Below are positions 43,835 to 52,852 of a stretch of DNA of 64,000 nucleotides, in pieces. Each line of letters opens with the position of its first letter. Within the stretch, counting starts at the first letter, position 1. Location of the stretch: the NCBI RefSeq assembly GCF_044748305.1, contig NZ_JBIVFT010000013.1, positions 1 to 64,000 on the forward strand. Reading direction: 5' to 3'. The position numbers were made by a program, and so were the translations under genes. The DNA is from Arthrobacter_E sp044748305. Its GTDB lineage: Bacteria; Actinomycetota; Actinomycetes; Actinomycetales; Micrococcaceae. Below the pieces are notes generated by a model. It did no database searches. It saw only the letters and a list, made by a program, of their open reading frames with translations, and was not told where the DNA came from.

Positions 43835-44481
43835 GCGCTGAACCCGAGGCCCTCGGAGGCAGTGGCGATGCCGGGCTCGGCCCAGTAATCGAGGTACTCC
43901 TCGGTGCGGGAGAGGGAGCGGGTGACCGCCTTGTCCAGGTAAAGTGTGCCGCCGAGATGATCCGTCTCGTGCTGGACGATCCTGGCCTGCCAGCCGCGGA
44001 ACTTCTGGCGGTGTCCGGTGCCGCCGGGATCCGTCCAGTCCAGCTCGACCTGCGCGGGACGGCGCACCACCGCCTGAAGGCCCTGGACGGACAGACACCC
44101 TTCGTAGAAGGCGGAGGTCTCCGTACCCAGGGGCCGGTACACCGGGTTCAGCACGGCGAAGTAGGGGAGTGGCTCCCGAGAGCGCTCCAGGGCGACCTCC
44201 TCGGGGACCGGCCAACGATCCTCCAGAACGGCGATCCGCAGCGGGATTCCGAGCTGGGGCGCCGCGAGCCCGACGCCCGGGGCGTCGTGCATGACCAGCC
44301 GCATGAGTTCCAGGAAGCGGGCCAGCTCCTCGTCGTCCAGCTGGCCGGTGAATTCCACTGCGTCCTGGCGGAGCGCGGGATGCCCGGCCTGGACGATCGT
44401 GGGTGGTTCCGTGGATTCGAGAAGCCGCAGGACGGCGTCGCGTAGCTGTGCATCGCTCAGGCGCGGGGACGGGCTGGGCAC
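43831..44481 (-). CDS. def: Peptide deformylase
   Basis: Product of 216 aa. It removes the formyl group from nascent proteins. The three family motifs are intact: GVGLAAPQ, EGCLSV (metal Cys), and QHETDHLGG (HExxH type with catalytic Glu). The N-terminal ~40 residues before the typical start are an extension seen in some actinobacterial forms. It is the first gene of a two-gene minus-strand unit with the rRNA methyltransferase. Confidence 0.94.
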   Translation of the reverse strand: MPSPSPRLSDAQLRDAVLRLLESTEPPTIVQAGHPALRQDAVEFTGQLDDEELARFLELMRLVMHDAPGVGLAAPQLGIPLRIAVLEDRWPVPEEVALERSREPLPYFAVLNPVYRPLGTETSAFYEGCLSVQGLQAVVRRPAQVELDWTDPGGTGHRQKFRGWQARIVQHETDHLGGTLYLDKAVTRSLSRTEEYLDYWAEPGIATASEGLGFSA

Positions 44482-44544
44482 AAAGCTCCTTGGGTGACTG
44501 GCGTTCGGGCCTTCGCATGGACTGCCCGGCTAGGATTTCAGTCT

Positions 44545-44949
44545 ATGACAGCCAAGACATCGCGCGAAGTGGCCCTGGACTACGTGCGGGCAGTGGGTCG
44601 CCAGGCGCCCGTGGAAGAGCTCGCCGAGCACCTCGCCCCGGATTTCGTCTTCCGGGAGTGGCCCAACGTCCTGTCGCCGGAGGCGGCCACCCGGGACCGG
44701 GAGAAGACGCTGGACGGATTCGCGCAAGCGCATCTGGTGATCGGGGAACAGCGGTACACGATCGAACGGGTGGTGTCCGAGGGCGATTCCGTGGTCGTGG
44801 AGCTTCAATGGGAGGCGACGGCCCGGATGGAGCTTCCGTACTGGTCCATCGGAGACCGGATGCGGGCGCGCATCGTCTCGATCTTCACCGTGAAGGACGG
44901 CTTGATCGGGGCGCAGGACAGTTTCGACAGCTATGAGACCCCGGCCTGA
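44545..44949 (+). CDS. SnoaL/NTF2-like protein
   Basis: Product of 134 aa with the cone-shaped NTF2-like pattern: an N-terminal helix pair (ALDYVRAVGRQAPVEELAEHLAPDFVFREWP) and a C-terminal sheet (VVVELQWEATARMELP, MRARIVSIFTVKDGLIGAQDSFDSYE). Such proteins act as small-molecule isomerases or binding proteins; no activity can be named. It is divergent from def and convergent with the LysR gene. Confidence 0.82.
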   Translation: MTAKTSREVALDYVRAVGRQAPVEELAEHLAPDFVFREWPNVLSPEAATRDREKTLDGFAQAHLVIGEQRYTIERVVSEGDSVVVELQWEATARMELPYWSIGDRMRARIVSIFTVKDGLIGAQDSFDSYETPA

Positions 44950-44961
44950 ACTCGTGCCTCC

Positions 44962-45867
44962 TCAGGCCTCCGAGAGGGCGTGAATGAGCCGCAGGAAGTC
45001 CTGGGCTTCAGCCGGGAGCTGCGGCCGGGCGGGCCACACGGCGCGCAGCGTCCTGCCGAGGACCAGCGAGGGCACCCGGACCTCCACGAGCCGTCCGGTG
45101 GACAGCTCGGCCGCGACGGCGAGCCTGCTCACCACCCCCGGTCCGAGTCCGGCGACGACACTGGCCACCAGGGCCGCGTTGCTCCCGACTTCAAGGTAGG
45201 AGGGAAGAGGCGCAGACTCCTTAAGCCTGCTCAGGGCCCTGTCGGTCACCTGCCGTGTCCCTGATCCGGCCTCACGGACCACGAGCGTCGTCGAGAGCAG
45301 TTCTTCGGCCATGACCGAGTCCCGGCCGGCCCAGGCATGCGTGCCGGGCACGACCAGAAGCAGATCGTCCCGCAGCAGGTCCAGATAGCGATAGCCCGTT
45401 TCGACGGTGGGACCCTCCACGAAGCCGAGTTCCGCGGCCCCTTCGCTCAGCCGGGTGAAGACCGATGCTGAGTTGCCGACGTCGAGTGTGACCGTCAGAT
45501 GCGGGAGCCGCTCGCGTGCCGATGCGAGCCAGGACGGCATGAGGTGTTCGGCGACCGTGAGACTGGCGCAGATCCGCAAAGTGCCGCGTTCCTGGGCCAA
45601 AGCCTCCACGGCGTGCTCAAGCTGCCCTGCTGCGAGGAGGACCTCTGCGGCCAGCCCGGCGAGGACCAGCCCCCGGTCCGTGAGTCTGCTGCCGCGCGGT
45701 GACCTCTGGACCAGCGGGAACCCGGCGCCGCGTTCCATCGTTTCGAGCAGCCGTGAAGCGTTGGGCTGGGCCAGGCCGAGATGGCGGGCCGCTTCACCGA
45801 TGCTTCCGGAACGGGCCAAGGCGTCAAGGAGCCGGAAATGCCGTAGATCCCAGTCGCGAACAGTCAT
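44962..45867 (-). CDS. LysR family regulator, divergent from yeiH
   Basis: Product of 301 aa. A winged HTH (LRHFRLLDALARSGSIGEAARHLGLAQPNASRLLETMERGAG) is followed by the LysR effector domain (LRICASLTVAEHLMPSWLASARERLPHLTVTLDVGNSA). It resembles CbbR/CysL/YeiE-type regulators of sulfur and carbon metabolism. It is divergent from the YeiH-type sulfonate/sulfate exporter gene, whose activator it probably is. A perfect inverted repeat at 45865-45881 covers the start region. Confidence 0.9.
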   Translation of the reverse strand: MTVRDWDLRHFRLLDALARSGSIGEAARHLGLAQPNASRLLETMERGAGFPLVQRSPRGSRLTDRGLVLAGLAAEVLLAAGQLEHAVEALAQERGTLRICASLTVAEHLMPSWLASARERLPHLTVTLDVGNSASVFTRLSEGAAELGFVEGPTVETGYRYLDLLRDDLLLVVPGTHAWAGRDSVMAEELLSTTLVVREAGSGTRQVTDRALSRLKESAPLPSYLEVGSNAALVASVVAGLGPGVVSRLAVAAELSTGRLVEVRVPSLVLGRTLRAVWPARPQLPAEAQDFLRLIHALSEA

Positions 45868-45881
45868 ATCACCATGATATG
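45865..45881. promoter_or_regulatory. LysR-type operator CATATCA-N3-TGATATG
   Basis: A perfect 7-base inverted repeat with a 3-base spacer overlaps the LysR start codon region. It contains the T-N11-A core expected of LysR recognition sites. It is likely bound by the neighbouring regulator. Confidence 0.65.
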
Positions 45882-45937
45882 ACCTCATGCCGGATTGCCG
45901 TCTACTGGTGACGGACGCGTCCTGAAAGCATGATTTC

Positions 45938-46936
45938 ATGCCCTCCGTTCGCCAGCTTCCCGGCCTGTTCCTCGCCCTCATGATCTCGCTCGCGAGCTGC
46001 CTCCTGGCAGTCTCCCTCCCTCAACTGAGTCCCCTCCTGGTGACCATGGTGGCGGGCGTCGGCGCTCGCAATGCGGGATTGCTCCGAGGCCGGCACGATG
46101 CCGGCCTGTCCTATGCGGCCCGGGTCCCGCTCCGGCTCGGCATCGTCCTGCTCGGCTTGCAGTTGTCGGTGCCCATGCTTCTGTCGCTCGGATGGGGCGT
46201 TCCACTGCTGGCCATGACCGTGGTCACGACCGGGATCCTGGGAACTCTCGGCCTGGGGCGTCTCCTCGGGGTGGAGCGTCGCCAGGCGCTCCTGGTGGCC
46301 TGCGGATTCTCCATCTGCGGGGCCGCGGCCGTCGCGGGTGTCGAGTCGACCGTGGATGCCCGGGAAAAGGAGACCGTCACCGCGGTGGCCCTGGTCGTCC
46401 TCTTCGGAACCCTGATGATCCCGCTCCTTCCCGCGCTCGCGAGCCTGCTCGGGCTTCCGGAACGGACCGCCGCCCTCTGGGCCGGGGCATCCGTGCACGA
46501 GGTGGGGCAGGTCGTGGCCATCGGGGGAATCCTCGGAGGTGGGGCCCTGGGGCTCGCCGTGACCATGAAACTCGCCCGGGTGCTCATGCTCGCCCCCGTG
46601 GCTGCTGCGCTCTCACTCAGCCGCTCACGAGCCCTCGGCGAGCAGACGGACGACGGCGCCCCCGGCGGCGCTCGCAGGCCTCCGCTCGTGCCGCCCTTCC
46701 TCGTGGGGTTCCTGGCGGCCGTCGTGCTGCGGAGCGTCGTCCCCGTGCCGCAGGAGGTGCTGGGCGTGGCATCGGCGCTGCAGCAATTCCTGCTTGCCGC
46801 GGCCATGTTCGCTTTGGGAGCCGGCGTGCACATCAAGTCGCTGTTGTCAGGAGGAGGACGGCTGCTGGCACTGGCGGCCGGCTCAACGGTGCTGGTCGGC
46901 GTCGTGGGCCTGGCCGGCTCGCTGGTCATCGGGTGA
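45938..46936 (+). CDS. YeiH/UPF0324 family putative sulfate exporter
   Basis: Product of 332 aa with ~10 hydrophobic helices. LLVTMVAGVGARNAGLL, AARVPLRLGIVLLGLQLS, FSICGAAAVAGVESTVDA and AGASVHEVGQVVAIGGI are the standard YeiH/Cons_hypoth698 signatures. Family members are proposed to export sulfate or related anions. It is controlled with the divergent LysR regulator. The ATG at 45938 has GAAAG upstream. Confidence 0.9.
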   Translation: MPSVRQLPGLFLALMISLASCLLAVSLPQLSPLLVTMVAGVGARNAGLLRGRHDAGLSYAARVPLRLGIVLLGLQLSVPMLLSLGWGVPLLAMTVVTTGILGTLGLGRLLGVERRQALLVACGFSICGAAAVAGVESTVDAREKETVTAVALVVLFGTLMIPLLPALASLLGLPERTAALWAGASVHEVGQVVAIGGILGGGALGLAVTMKLARVLMLAPVAAALSLSRSRALGEQTDDGAPGGARRPPLVPPFLVGFLAAVVLRSVVPVPQEVLGVASALQQFLLAAAMFALGAGVHIKSLLSGGGRLLALAAGSTVLVGVVGLAGSLVIG

Positions 46937-47228
46937 GGAGTGCCCGGCACGCTCGAGGCGGAAGGCAAGCCACGTCCCGTGGACCAGATCGCAGCACACT
47001 TCGTCGTCCTGGAACTCGGCGGACCGGAACTCAGCCCAGGAGGACTGGATGATTCCAGCGGAGAGACCCTGTGGTCTGCTGGAACACCCTGTGGGACTGG
47101 CTTGAAACCAGGCCCGTAGCTCTGTCGTGCATGGGAAGACTGATTCACGTGTTAATCCGAGAATTTCTCTAGAGTTAGAGTCCAGTCGTCCGTTGTGGAC
47201 TTCGTCGGCATCTTTTTGAGGAGTTTCG
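46937..47228. other. Intergenic interval, possible minus-strand gene remnant
   Basis: 292 bases. On the minus strand, ~46940-47070 has strongly GC-biased third positions and encodes a protein-like segment (SSWAEFRSAEFQDDEVCCDLV...), but its start lies in non-coding-looking sequence and no full gene is evident. From ~47130 the interval is less GC-rich and carries the promoter region of the following large gene, ending in GAGGAG 6 bases before its ATG. Confidence 0.35.
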
Positions 47229-50200
47229 ATGGGTCGCGTTCGTCGTTCGAGTAGGTGGACCGGGGTCGGGATTGTCAGTGCGCTGATCATGGGTGCTGCT
47301 GTGGTGCTTGCGCCGGCTTCAGCTCAGGCTGCGCCCTCGCCGCCGGCTGATTCGGGCTTCACCGATGACTTCGCGACCGCGGCATCGCTCTCGGCATGGA
47401 CGACCTCGACGGGTACGTGGAGTCAGACCTCCGCATCCGATGGATCGCTGACCGCGAGCGGGGCTGGTAGTGAACGCCTTCTGCTCCGAACGGGTCAAAT
47501 GCTGGGGGCTGTCAGCACGATCGCCGGCGATTTCCGCGACACCGGTTCGGTCGGCTGGAACGGGCTCGCGGTGAACGTCGGTGCCGATAAGGGCAGTTCG
47601 AACCGGGACTACGTGGTCTTCAGGATCAAGCAGGGCACGAGCGGTACTGGCGCGTGGCAGTTGGTTCGGATCACCGCGAGCAACTGGGACGGCGCAGCAC
47701 TGCGCGTGCTCGCCAGCGGGACAAGCGGCAGCTATGATTCGTCGGCCACGTACACGCTGACACTCGACGCCACACCGGCTGGCTTCTCTCTCGGAGTTGC
47801 CAAGAATGGCCAAACCGTCGCGATCGGAGCGAACGGCGCGAATACTGTTTCCGCATCGCTGGAGTCCGGTGACACTCTGCCCGGCGGGGGCGTCGGAGTC
47901 TTCTCTCAGGGCGGCACGCCTCTTGTGGGGAAAGTTTCTGTGACGACGTCGGGCACGTCATCGGTTGATTCGTTCACCGGCGCAGACGGTGCGACGTTCG
48001 GGACGGGGTGGACGGCTCACGACCGCGCTCCGTGGGCGGTATCCGGCAGCCAGGCGGTTGTTCCCACGGGCGGAACGAATCGCGTGCTCTCGCGAGACGA
48101 CGTATTGCTCGGGGATGTCTTCAGCGCCCAGGTTGACGTGGCTGCAGGTGCGGGCAGTTCGGCGTGGAACGGACTCGCGCTCAACTACGGCGTGAACGGG
48201 TACTACGCGGTGCGCTTCCGGGCACCGGATGCTACAAGACCCGACTACGCCTGGCAGTTGCTGCGGATCCGTTTCGATGCTGAGCAAGATCTCGATAAGA
48301 ACACGACGCAGCTGGCCTCCTTCGCGACCATCGGTGCGGTGGACGCAAGCAAGCCGATCCGTATCGGTGTGCGTTCGTCGTCGGTCGGGACACTCGACAT
48401 CACGTTCTCGCAATCATCAGCGGGTGGAACGCCGAACCAGCGTGTTTCGGTGGCCGGTGGCTCCGTGGTGCTGGCCGATGGTGACGTCAGTACCGGCGGA
48501 AGGGCCGGGCTCTACGGGGGGTTCGGGACCGGGGCTTTCGATGACTTCCGGGTTGTAACCGGTGGACTGCACACGAGCGCTTTCGGTGACGACTTCGACC
48601 GCGCGTCAGCGCCGACGGCGGGGCTCCAGTGGCGCGAGGCACGCGGCGACTGGATGATCGCGGACAACCGTGCGCGCCTGGAATACACCGAGCCGAGCTC
48701 TTCCGGCGCAGGCCGCGCACTGCTTCTTCCCGTCGGGATCGATCAGTCGGATCGTGACAGCAGTGTTCGCGCCGTCGTTCGGTTCGATGCGCCTCGCGCC
48801 CCAAGCACGCAGGGTGACCAGCTTGCATGGAATGGGGTCGCGCTGAACGCGCGCAGCTGGCGCCGCGACGGAGACAATGCACGAATGGAGGCCTACTACT
48901 CCCTCGAGTTGCGCGTATCCGGAACCTCAGCCTTCTGGCGCCTCGCACGCAAGGACGGCCCGGCCTGGCCGACCGCAGTCGACTCAGGATCGTTCCCGGC
49001 CATCCCTGGGGGCGCGTACATCCTCAACCTGCAGCAGAAGGACACGAACGCGGACAGGCTCAGCTACTCCATCAGCAGCGGCGCGACGGTTTTGCTCGCT
49101 GAACGTTCGAACCTGGTCACCGCCGACGACGCGCCGCGCATCCAAGGCGGAAGTGCAGGCCTGGTTTCCTACTACGGCGAAGCGAGCTTCGATGACTTCC
49201 AGTCCCGTTCGTCGAAGGAAATTGTCGAAACAGCACCGGACGCGGTCGGGACCGAAGGTGCGGCCCCACGGGTCACCGCCACTGACCAGACGGATGCGTT
49301 CAATAGCCATCAACCCGCAGCAGCGCCAGTCGAAGCCGTGCAGGTTGGCCTCACCGCAGGTAAGTCAACCGTCCCACAGTCGATCCTGACGGATGGGACG
49401 ACGCAGTACGTCGCCTACTACGACGAGAATGCGGAGCTACGCGTCGGGAAACGAACGATCGATCCGGCCAATCCCTCGAACTCGCAAAGCCAGTTCGTGA
49501 CGAATGTCGTACAGGACTCGACGCATCCATGGATCGCGGAGGAATCCTTCGACGGTCAGTACCCGTTGGCGACATGGACGACGGCGGCGGGTACGTGGAG
49601 CGTCGAATCGGGCAAAGCGACAGCCGTCGCGTCGCCCGGCGTCGAGCAGCTACTACTCCGGAAAAACATCGTCGTCGGCAGCACCTTCAGCGTCGCTGCA
49701 GACTCCACGAACACCTCCACCGCCGCCGACTGGAACGGCATCGTCGTCGGCGCGAGCGACCCCAACAACAACGGCCGCTTTGACTACCTCGTCTTCCGTA
49801 TGAAGCAGGGAGTCGGCGGCGGTGCCTGGCAGTTCATCCGAATCACCGATGGCAACTGGACGGCGCCATCGGTGATCACCAGTGGCGCTGTGGCGGGCAA
49901 TGTCGCAGGCGGCACCTACCGCCTCGCCGTCACTGGCACCGCTGCGAACAGCTACCGCCTCGAGATCAGCAAGGACGGTCAGCCGGTGGCGAACTCAGCC
50001 GTCGGCACACAGCTACCTGCAACCGTGAACGTCACGGGCGCCAATCAGATCAGTCGTGGTGCGGTCGGACTTTTCGCCAGTGACGGGAAGGTCCTCATCG
50101 ACAACGTCCGCATCGAGACGCCATCAACGACCAGGGCTCTCTACGACGCACACAACTTGATCGCCATGGCGGTCGACCAGCAGAACCAGCTGCACATCGT

Positions 50201-51557
50201 CGCGAACGTCCACGCATCGCAACTCATCTACTACCGATCAAAATCCGGAACCGATAACCTCGCTGACTTCACGTTCTCCTCCGAACTCGTCCCCACGGCC
50301 GGATTGAGCGGCACCGAGAAAACAGATGAAGTCGCCTTCAACGCCAGCATCACCTACCCCGAATTCTCGATCGAAAAAGACCACGCCACCGCGAACCGCC
50401 CTCTGTACTTCACCGCACGGCAAGGTGCTTCCGGCAACGGCACATGGAGGGTCTACAAATTCGAGAACGGGGTGTGGACCCATGTGGCGACACCATTCAG
50501 TTCAGCCGGCGACAGCCCGACCACCAGCTACAGCGCCTACCCGACATCGCTGCTCAAAAACCGAAGCGAAGACGGCTACTACCACGTGGCCTGGGTGTGG
50601 CGCCGCAACGGCGGTGCCACGGATCCGGTCGATGCCTACAGCAACACGAGAATCGGCGCAGCGAAAACCCTCGACTTCGAGCACTGGGTACCCGAATCCG
50701 ATCCTGGCACCGCAGGAGTGAGCACCACGGCCCCCTTCTCGTACAGCGGCACGACCGGCCTCTATCTCATTGACGACGTGCCCGTCCGAGGGGGTCAACT
50801 CGGCCTGAATATCGTGCTTGATTCCACGGGAAAAGCCGTCATCAGCTACGTGAAACTCGACGACGCGGCCTATGGCACCTCAACAGCCGCCAGCGGAGCA
50901 AGCGCGTTGGACATACTCAAGAGCCGCTACCTCAACGGGCCGGGACGCACGCAGGTCTACCTGGCACGCTTCCACATGACCCCCACGCCGGCGAACCCGA
51001 CTGGTGGGGCATGGGACCGCTCACGACTGACCAACTTGAACGTGCGTTGGTCTCCCATCGGCGCTGGGACCATCCCGTCTGACTTCCGGCTCGGGACCCC
51101 CACGCTCGATAAAGCGAACTCTGCGACGCACGAATCGATCCTGCGCGTCCCCTACGCAATCCAGGGTGCGCCAAACACAGACCTCAAGGGTGCTGTGCTC
51201 GTTGTCGACGAGGCCAGCCTTCGCGTCGTCGCGAACGTCGGGAGCGACAATCCATGGCCTGAGAGCATCAAGGCGGTCCCCGACCCGGCCACCGGCCGCG
51301 ACGCGGGGTACCTCGGCACGCTCACTGCGTGGGACACGAAGTCGACATTCGCCGATGGCAGCTTCTACGTCATGCGCTGGCAGGGATACAACCCGCAACA
51401 GTTCACCGGTGAACTCACCCCGGAAGGCGCTCAGGAAAACAGCGACCGCATCGGCCCCTGGGAACAAGACGCCGCCAAGGCCCGCCTCACCGACCGCGGA
51501 ATGCTCCCTCTCACCCCACGCCAGCTCTGGGTCTATCGGCTGAAATACGCACCCTGA
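47229..51557 (+). CDS. Secreted multidomain carbohydrate-active protein (BNR_4 plus four beta-sandwich repeats)
   Basis: Product of 1442 aa. The signal peptide ends at ASAQA/AP (~35). Three LamG/jelly-roll-like domains follow at ~44-243, ~245-440 and ~450-657. They share the pattern GDDFDR or GFTDDF...W...WNGLAVN...AWQLVRI...VGLFS...DDF. A BNR_4-type propeller starts at ~712 (QSILTDGTTQYVAYYDENAELRVGKR). A fourth jelly-roll (~765-962, starting EESFDGQYPLATW) is inserted within it before the propeller resumes (HNLIAMAVDQQNQLHIVANVH, then DGYYHVAWVWRRNG). BNR_4 proteins include polysaccharide lyases of the ulvan/alginate type, so extracellular glycan cleavage is probable but unproven. No wall anchor is seen. 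GC looks lower than in neighbouring genes. Confidence 0.8.
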   Translation: MGRVRRSSRWTGVGIVSALIMGAAVVLAPASAQAAPSPPADSGFTDDFATAASLSAWTTSTGTWSQTSASDGSLTASGAGSERLLLRTGQMLGAVSTIAGDFRDTGSVGWNGLAVNVGADKGSSNRDYVVFRIKQGTSGTGAWQLVRITASNWDGAALRVLASGTSGSYDSSATYTLTLDATPAGFSLGVAKNGQTVAIGANGANTVSASLESGDTLPGGGVGVFSQGGTPLVGKVSVTTSGTSSVDSFTGADGATFGTGWTAHDRAPWAVSGSQAVVPTGGTNRVLSRDDVLLGDVFSAQVDVAAGAGSSAWNGLALNYGVNGYYAVRFRAPDATRPDYAWQLLRIRFDAEQDLDKNTTQLASFATIGAVDASKPIRIGVRSSSVGTLDITFSQSSAGGTPNQRVSVAGGSVVLADGDVSTGGRAGLYGGFGTGAFDDFRVVTGGLHTSAFGDDFDRASAPTAGLQWREARGDWMIADNRARLEYTEPSSSGAGRALLLPVGIDQSDRDSSVRAVVRFDAPRAPSTQGDQLAWNGVALNARSWRRDGDNARMEAYYSLELRVSGTSAFWRLARKDGPAWPTAVDSGSFPAIPGGAYILNLQQKDTNADRLSYSISSGATVLLAERSNLVTADDAPRIQGGSAGLVSYYGEASFDDFQSRSSKEIVETAPDAVGTEGAAPRVTATDQTDAFNSHQPAAAPVEAVQVGLTAGKSTVPQSILTDGTTQYVAYYDENAELRVGKRTIDPANPSNSQSQFVTNVVQDSTHPWIAEESFDGQYPLATWTTAAGTWSVESGKATAVASPGVEQLLLRKNIVVGSTFSVAADSTNTSTAADWNGIVVGASDPNNNGRFDYLVFRMKQGVGGGAWQFIRITDGNWTAPSVITSGAVAGNVAGGTYRLAVTGTAANSYRLEISKDGQPVANSAVGTQLPATVNVTGANQISRGAVGLFASDGKVLIDNVRIETPSTTRALYDAHNLIAMAVDQQNQLHIVANVHASQLIYYRSKSGTDNLADFTFSSELVPTAGLSGTEKTDEVAFNASITYPEFSIEKDHATANRPLYFTARQGASGNGTWRVYKFENGVWTHVATPFSSAGDSPTTSYSAYPTSLLKNRSEDGYYHVAWVWRRNGGATDPVDAYSNTRIGAAKTLDFEHWVPESDPGTAGVSTTAPFSYSGTTGLYLIDDVPVRGGQLGLNIVLDSTGKAVISYVKLDDAAYGTSTAASGASALDILKSRYLNGPGRTQVYLARFHMTPTPANPTGGAWDRSRLTNLNVRWSPIGAGTIPSDFRLGTPTLDKANSATHESILRVPYAIQGAPNTDLKGAVLVVDEASLRVVANVGSDNPWPESIKAVPDPATGRDAGYLGTLTAWDTKSTFADGSFYVMRWQGYNPQQFTGELTPEGAQENSDRIGPWEQDAAKARLTDRGMLPLTPRQLWVYRLKYAP

Positions 51558-51567
51558 TCGCATGGCA

Positions 51568-51600
51568 CGGTGGTGCCGATCGACCGGATCGGCACCACCG
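51568..51600 (+). terminator. Hairpin terminator after the 1442-aa gene
   Basis: Arms 51568-51581 (CGGTGGTGCCGATC) and 51587-51600 pair perfectly around GACCG, 10 bases after the stop. Confidence 0.75.
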
Positions 51601-51715
51601 ATGCACCGGTCGTCACCAACAAGACAGGCGCAGCCACGTATATCCCTTGGTGGAACGCTCAGCCGCCGACGTTGAATCGGGTCGGCCCTGCTGGCACGGC
51701 GGCCTTTCGTCCGAA

Positions 51716-51749
51716 ATTCACCTAATTCATAGAATTCACAATGATTCAC
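51716..51749 (+). repeat. Four ATTCAC/ATTCAT repeats, 9-10 base period
   Basis: ATTCAC at 51716, ATTCAT at 51725, ATTCAC at 51734 and ATTCAC at 51744. They face the same way in an AT-rich island inside otherwise GC-rich DNA, directly upstream of the AAA ATPase start. This spacing places each copy on one face of the helix, as in operator or iteron arrays. Confidence 0.7.
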
Positions 51750-51752
51750 CCG

Positions 51753-51758
51753 TAGGCT
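51753..51758 (+). promoter_or_regulatory. TAGGCT -10 element giving a leaderless start
   Basis: TAGGCT ends 7 bases before ATG 51765. No Shine-Dalgarno is present, so the mRNA probably begins at the start codon, a common mode in actinobacteria. The ATTCAC repeats occupy the -35 region. Confidence 0.5.
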
Positions 51759-51764
51759 AGGGAC

Positions 51765-52850
51765 ATGAACAATCCGTTCCGCCCGACCGCAGGTGCCACA
51801 CCACCCGAACTGATCGGCAGGGAAGGACTCCTGGACGAGTTCATCTACGGTCTCAGGCTCGGCTCCGGCGCGCCTGGACTGCTGACCATCTTCACCGGTG
51901 TCCGAGGCGTGGGCAAGACGGTCATGCTCGGGGCCGCAGAAGACGCGGCGTTGGACGCCGGCTGGGCCGTCATCTCGGAGACCGCCACTCCGGGATTCGT
52001 GAGCCGCATCGGCGAACACATGCGCCGCCTCACCCGGGAGCTGGGCGAGGGCCGGGCGTCACGCCGGGTCACGGCGCTCTCCGTCGCCGGTTTCGGCGTG
52101 ACCACGCAGCTTCAGCCGGAAGAACAGGTCCAATGGCGAGACCAGGCGATCGCCCTGCTGGAGCTGCTCGCGGGCAAGGGCTCCGGTCTCATTCTCACCG
52201 TGGACGAGATCCACGCCGCCAACCGTGGCGAGCTCGCCTTGCTGGCGGCAGACGTCCAGCACCTCATCAGGGAGGCGCTGCCGATCGGCCTGGTCTTCGC
52301 GGGCCTTCCATCTGCCGTCTCGGACCTGCTGAACGAGGGGGTGGCGACCTTCCTGCGACGAGCGGACCGCATCGATCTGCACGCCGCCGACATCGACGAC
52401 GTCGAACGGTCGCTGCGTGAGACCCTCGCCGAGGGCGGATGGAAACTCACCCAGGCGCGGGCCCGCAGGGCGGCGGAGGCCACCGGGGGATACCCCTTCC
52501 TCATCCAGCTGGTCGGCTACTACCTCTGGAAGGAGGCCGAGGCCGGCTCGCTCGACGACGCGTCCGTGGACCGGGCGGTCGCGGCCGCCCGGCGTCGTCA
52601 TGACCGCACCGTGATCGAAGCCGCGCTCGCGGCCGCGTCGCCCCGGGACCGTGAGTTCCTCGAGGCCATGGCGGACGACGAGCATGAGGTCTCGACCACG
52701 GCGGACATCGGCCAGCGCATCGGCATGCGGGCGAGCGCCGTCGGGAACTACCGGACACGGCTCATCGACGCGGGCCTGGTCGAGGCCGCCGGTCATGGAA
52801 AGCTGCGTTATGCCATTCCTGGCATGGGGGAGTACTTCCGGGGGCGCTGA
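51765..52850 (+). CDS. AAA+ ATPase with C-terminal winged helix (ORC/Cdc6-like)
   Basis: Product of 361 aa. Walker A is GVRGVGKT (residues ~45-52), Walker B LILTVDEIHAAN, and the sensor region LPIGLVFAGLPS. An Arg-rich lid follows (PFLIQLVGYYLW). Residues ~300-361 form a winged helix (EVSTTADIGQRIGMRASAVGNYRTRLIDAGLVEAAGHGKLRYAIPGMGEYFRG). The layout resembles AAA_16/archaeal ATPase-type or ORC-like proteins whose bacterial members are poorly characterised and often linked to mobile elements. The upstream repeat array and leaderless promoter suggest self-regulation (inference). It converges with lysG. Confidence 0.83.
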   Translation: MNNPFRPTAGATPPELIGREGLLDEFIYGLRLGSGAPGLLTIFTGVRGVGKTVMLGAAEDAALDAGWAVISETATPGFVSRIGEHMRRLTRELGEGRASRRVTALSVAGFGVTTQLQPEEQVQWRDQAIALLELLAGKGSGLILTVDEIHAANRGELALLAADVQHLIREALPIGLVFAGLPSAVSDLLNEGVATFLRRADRIDLHAADIDDVERSLRETLAEGGWKLTQARARRAAEATGGYPFLIQLVGYYLWKEAEAGSLDDASVDRAVAAARRRHDRTVIEAALAAASPRDREFLEAMADDEHEVSTTADIGQRIGMRASAVGNYRTRLIDAGLVEAAGHGKLRYAIPGMGEYFRGR

Positions 52851-52852
52851 AT

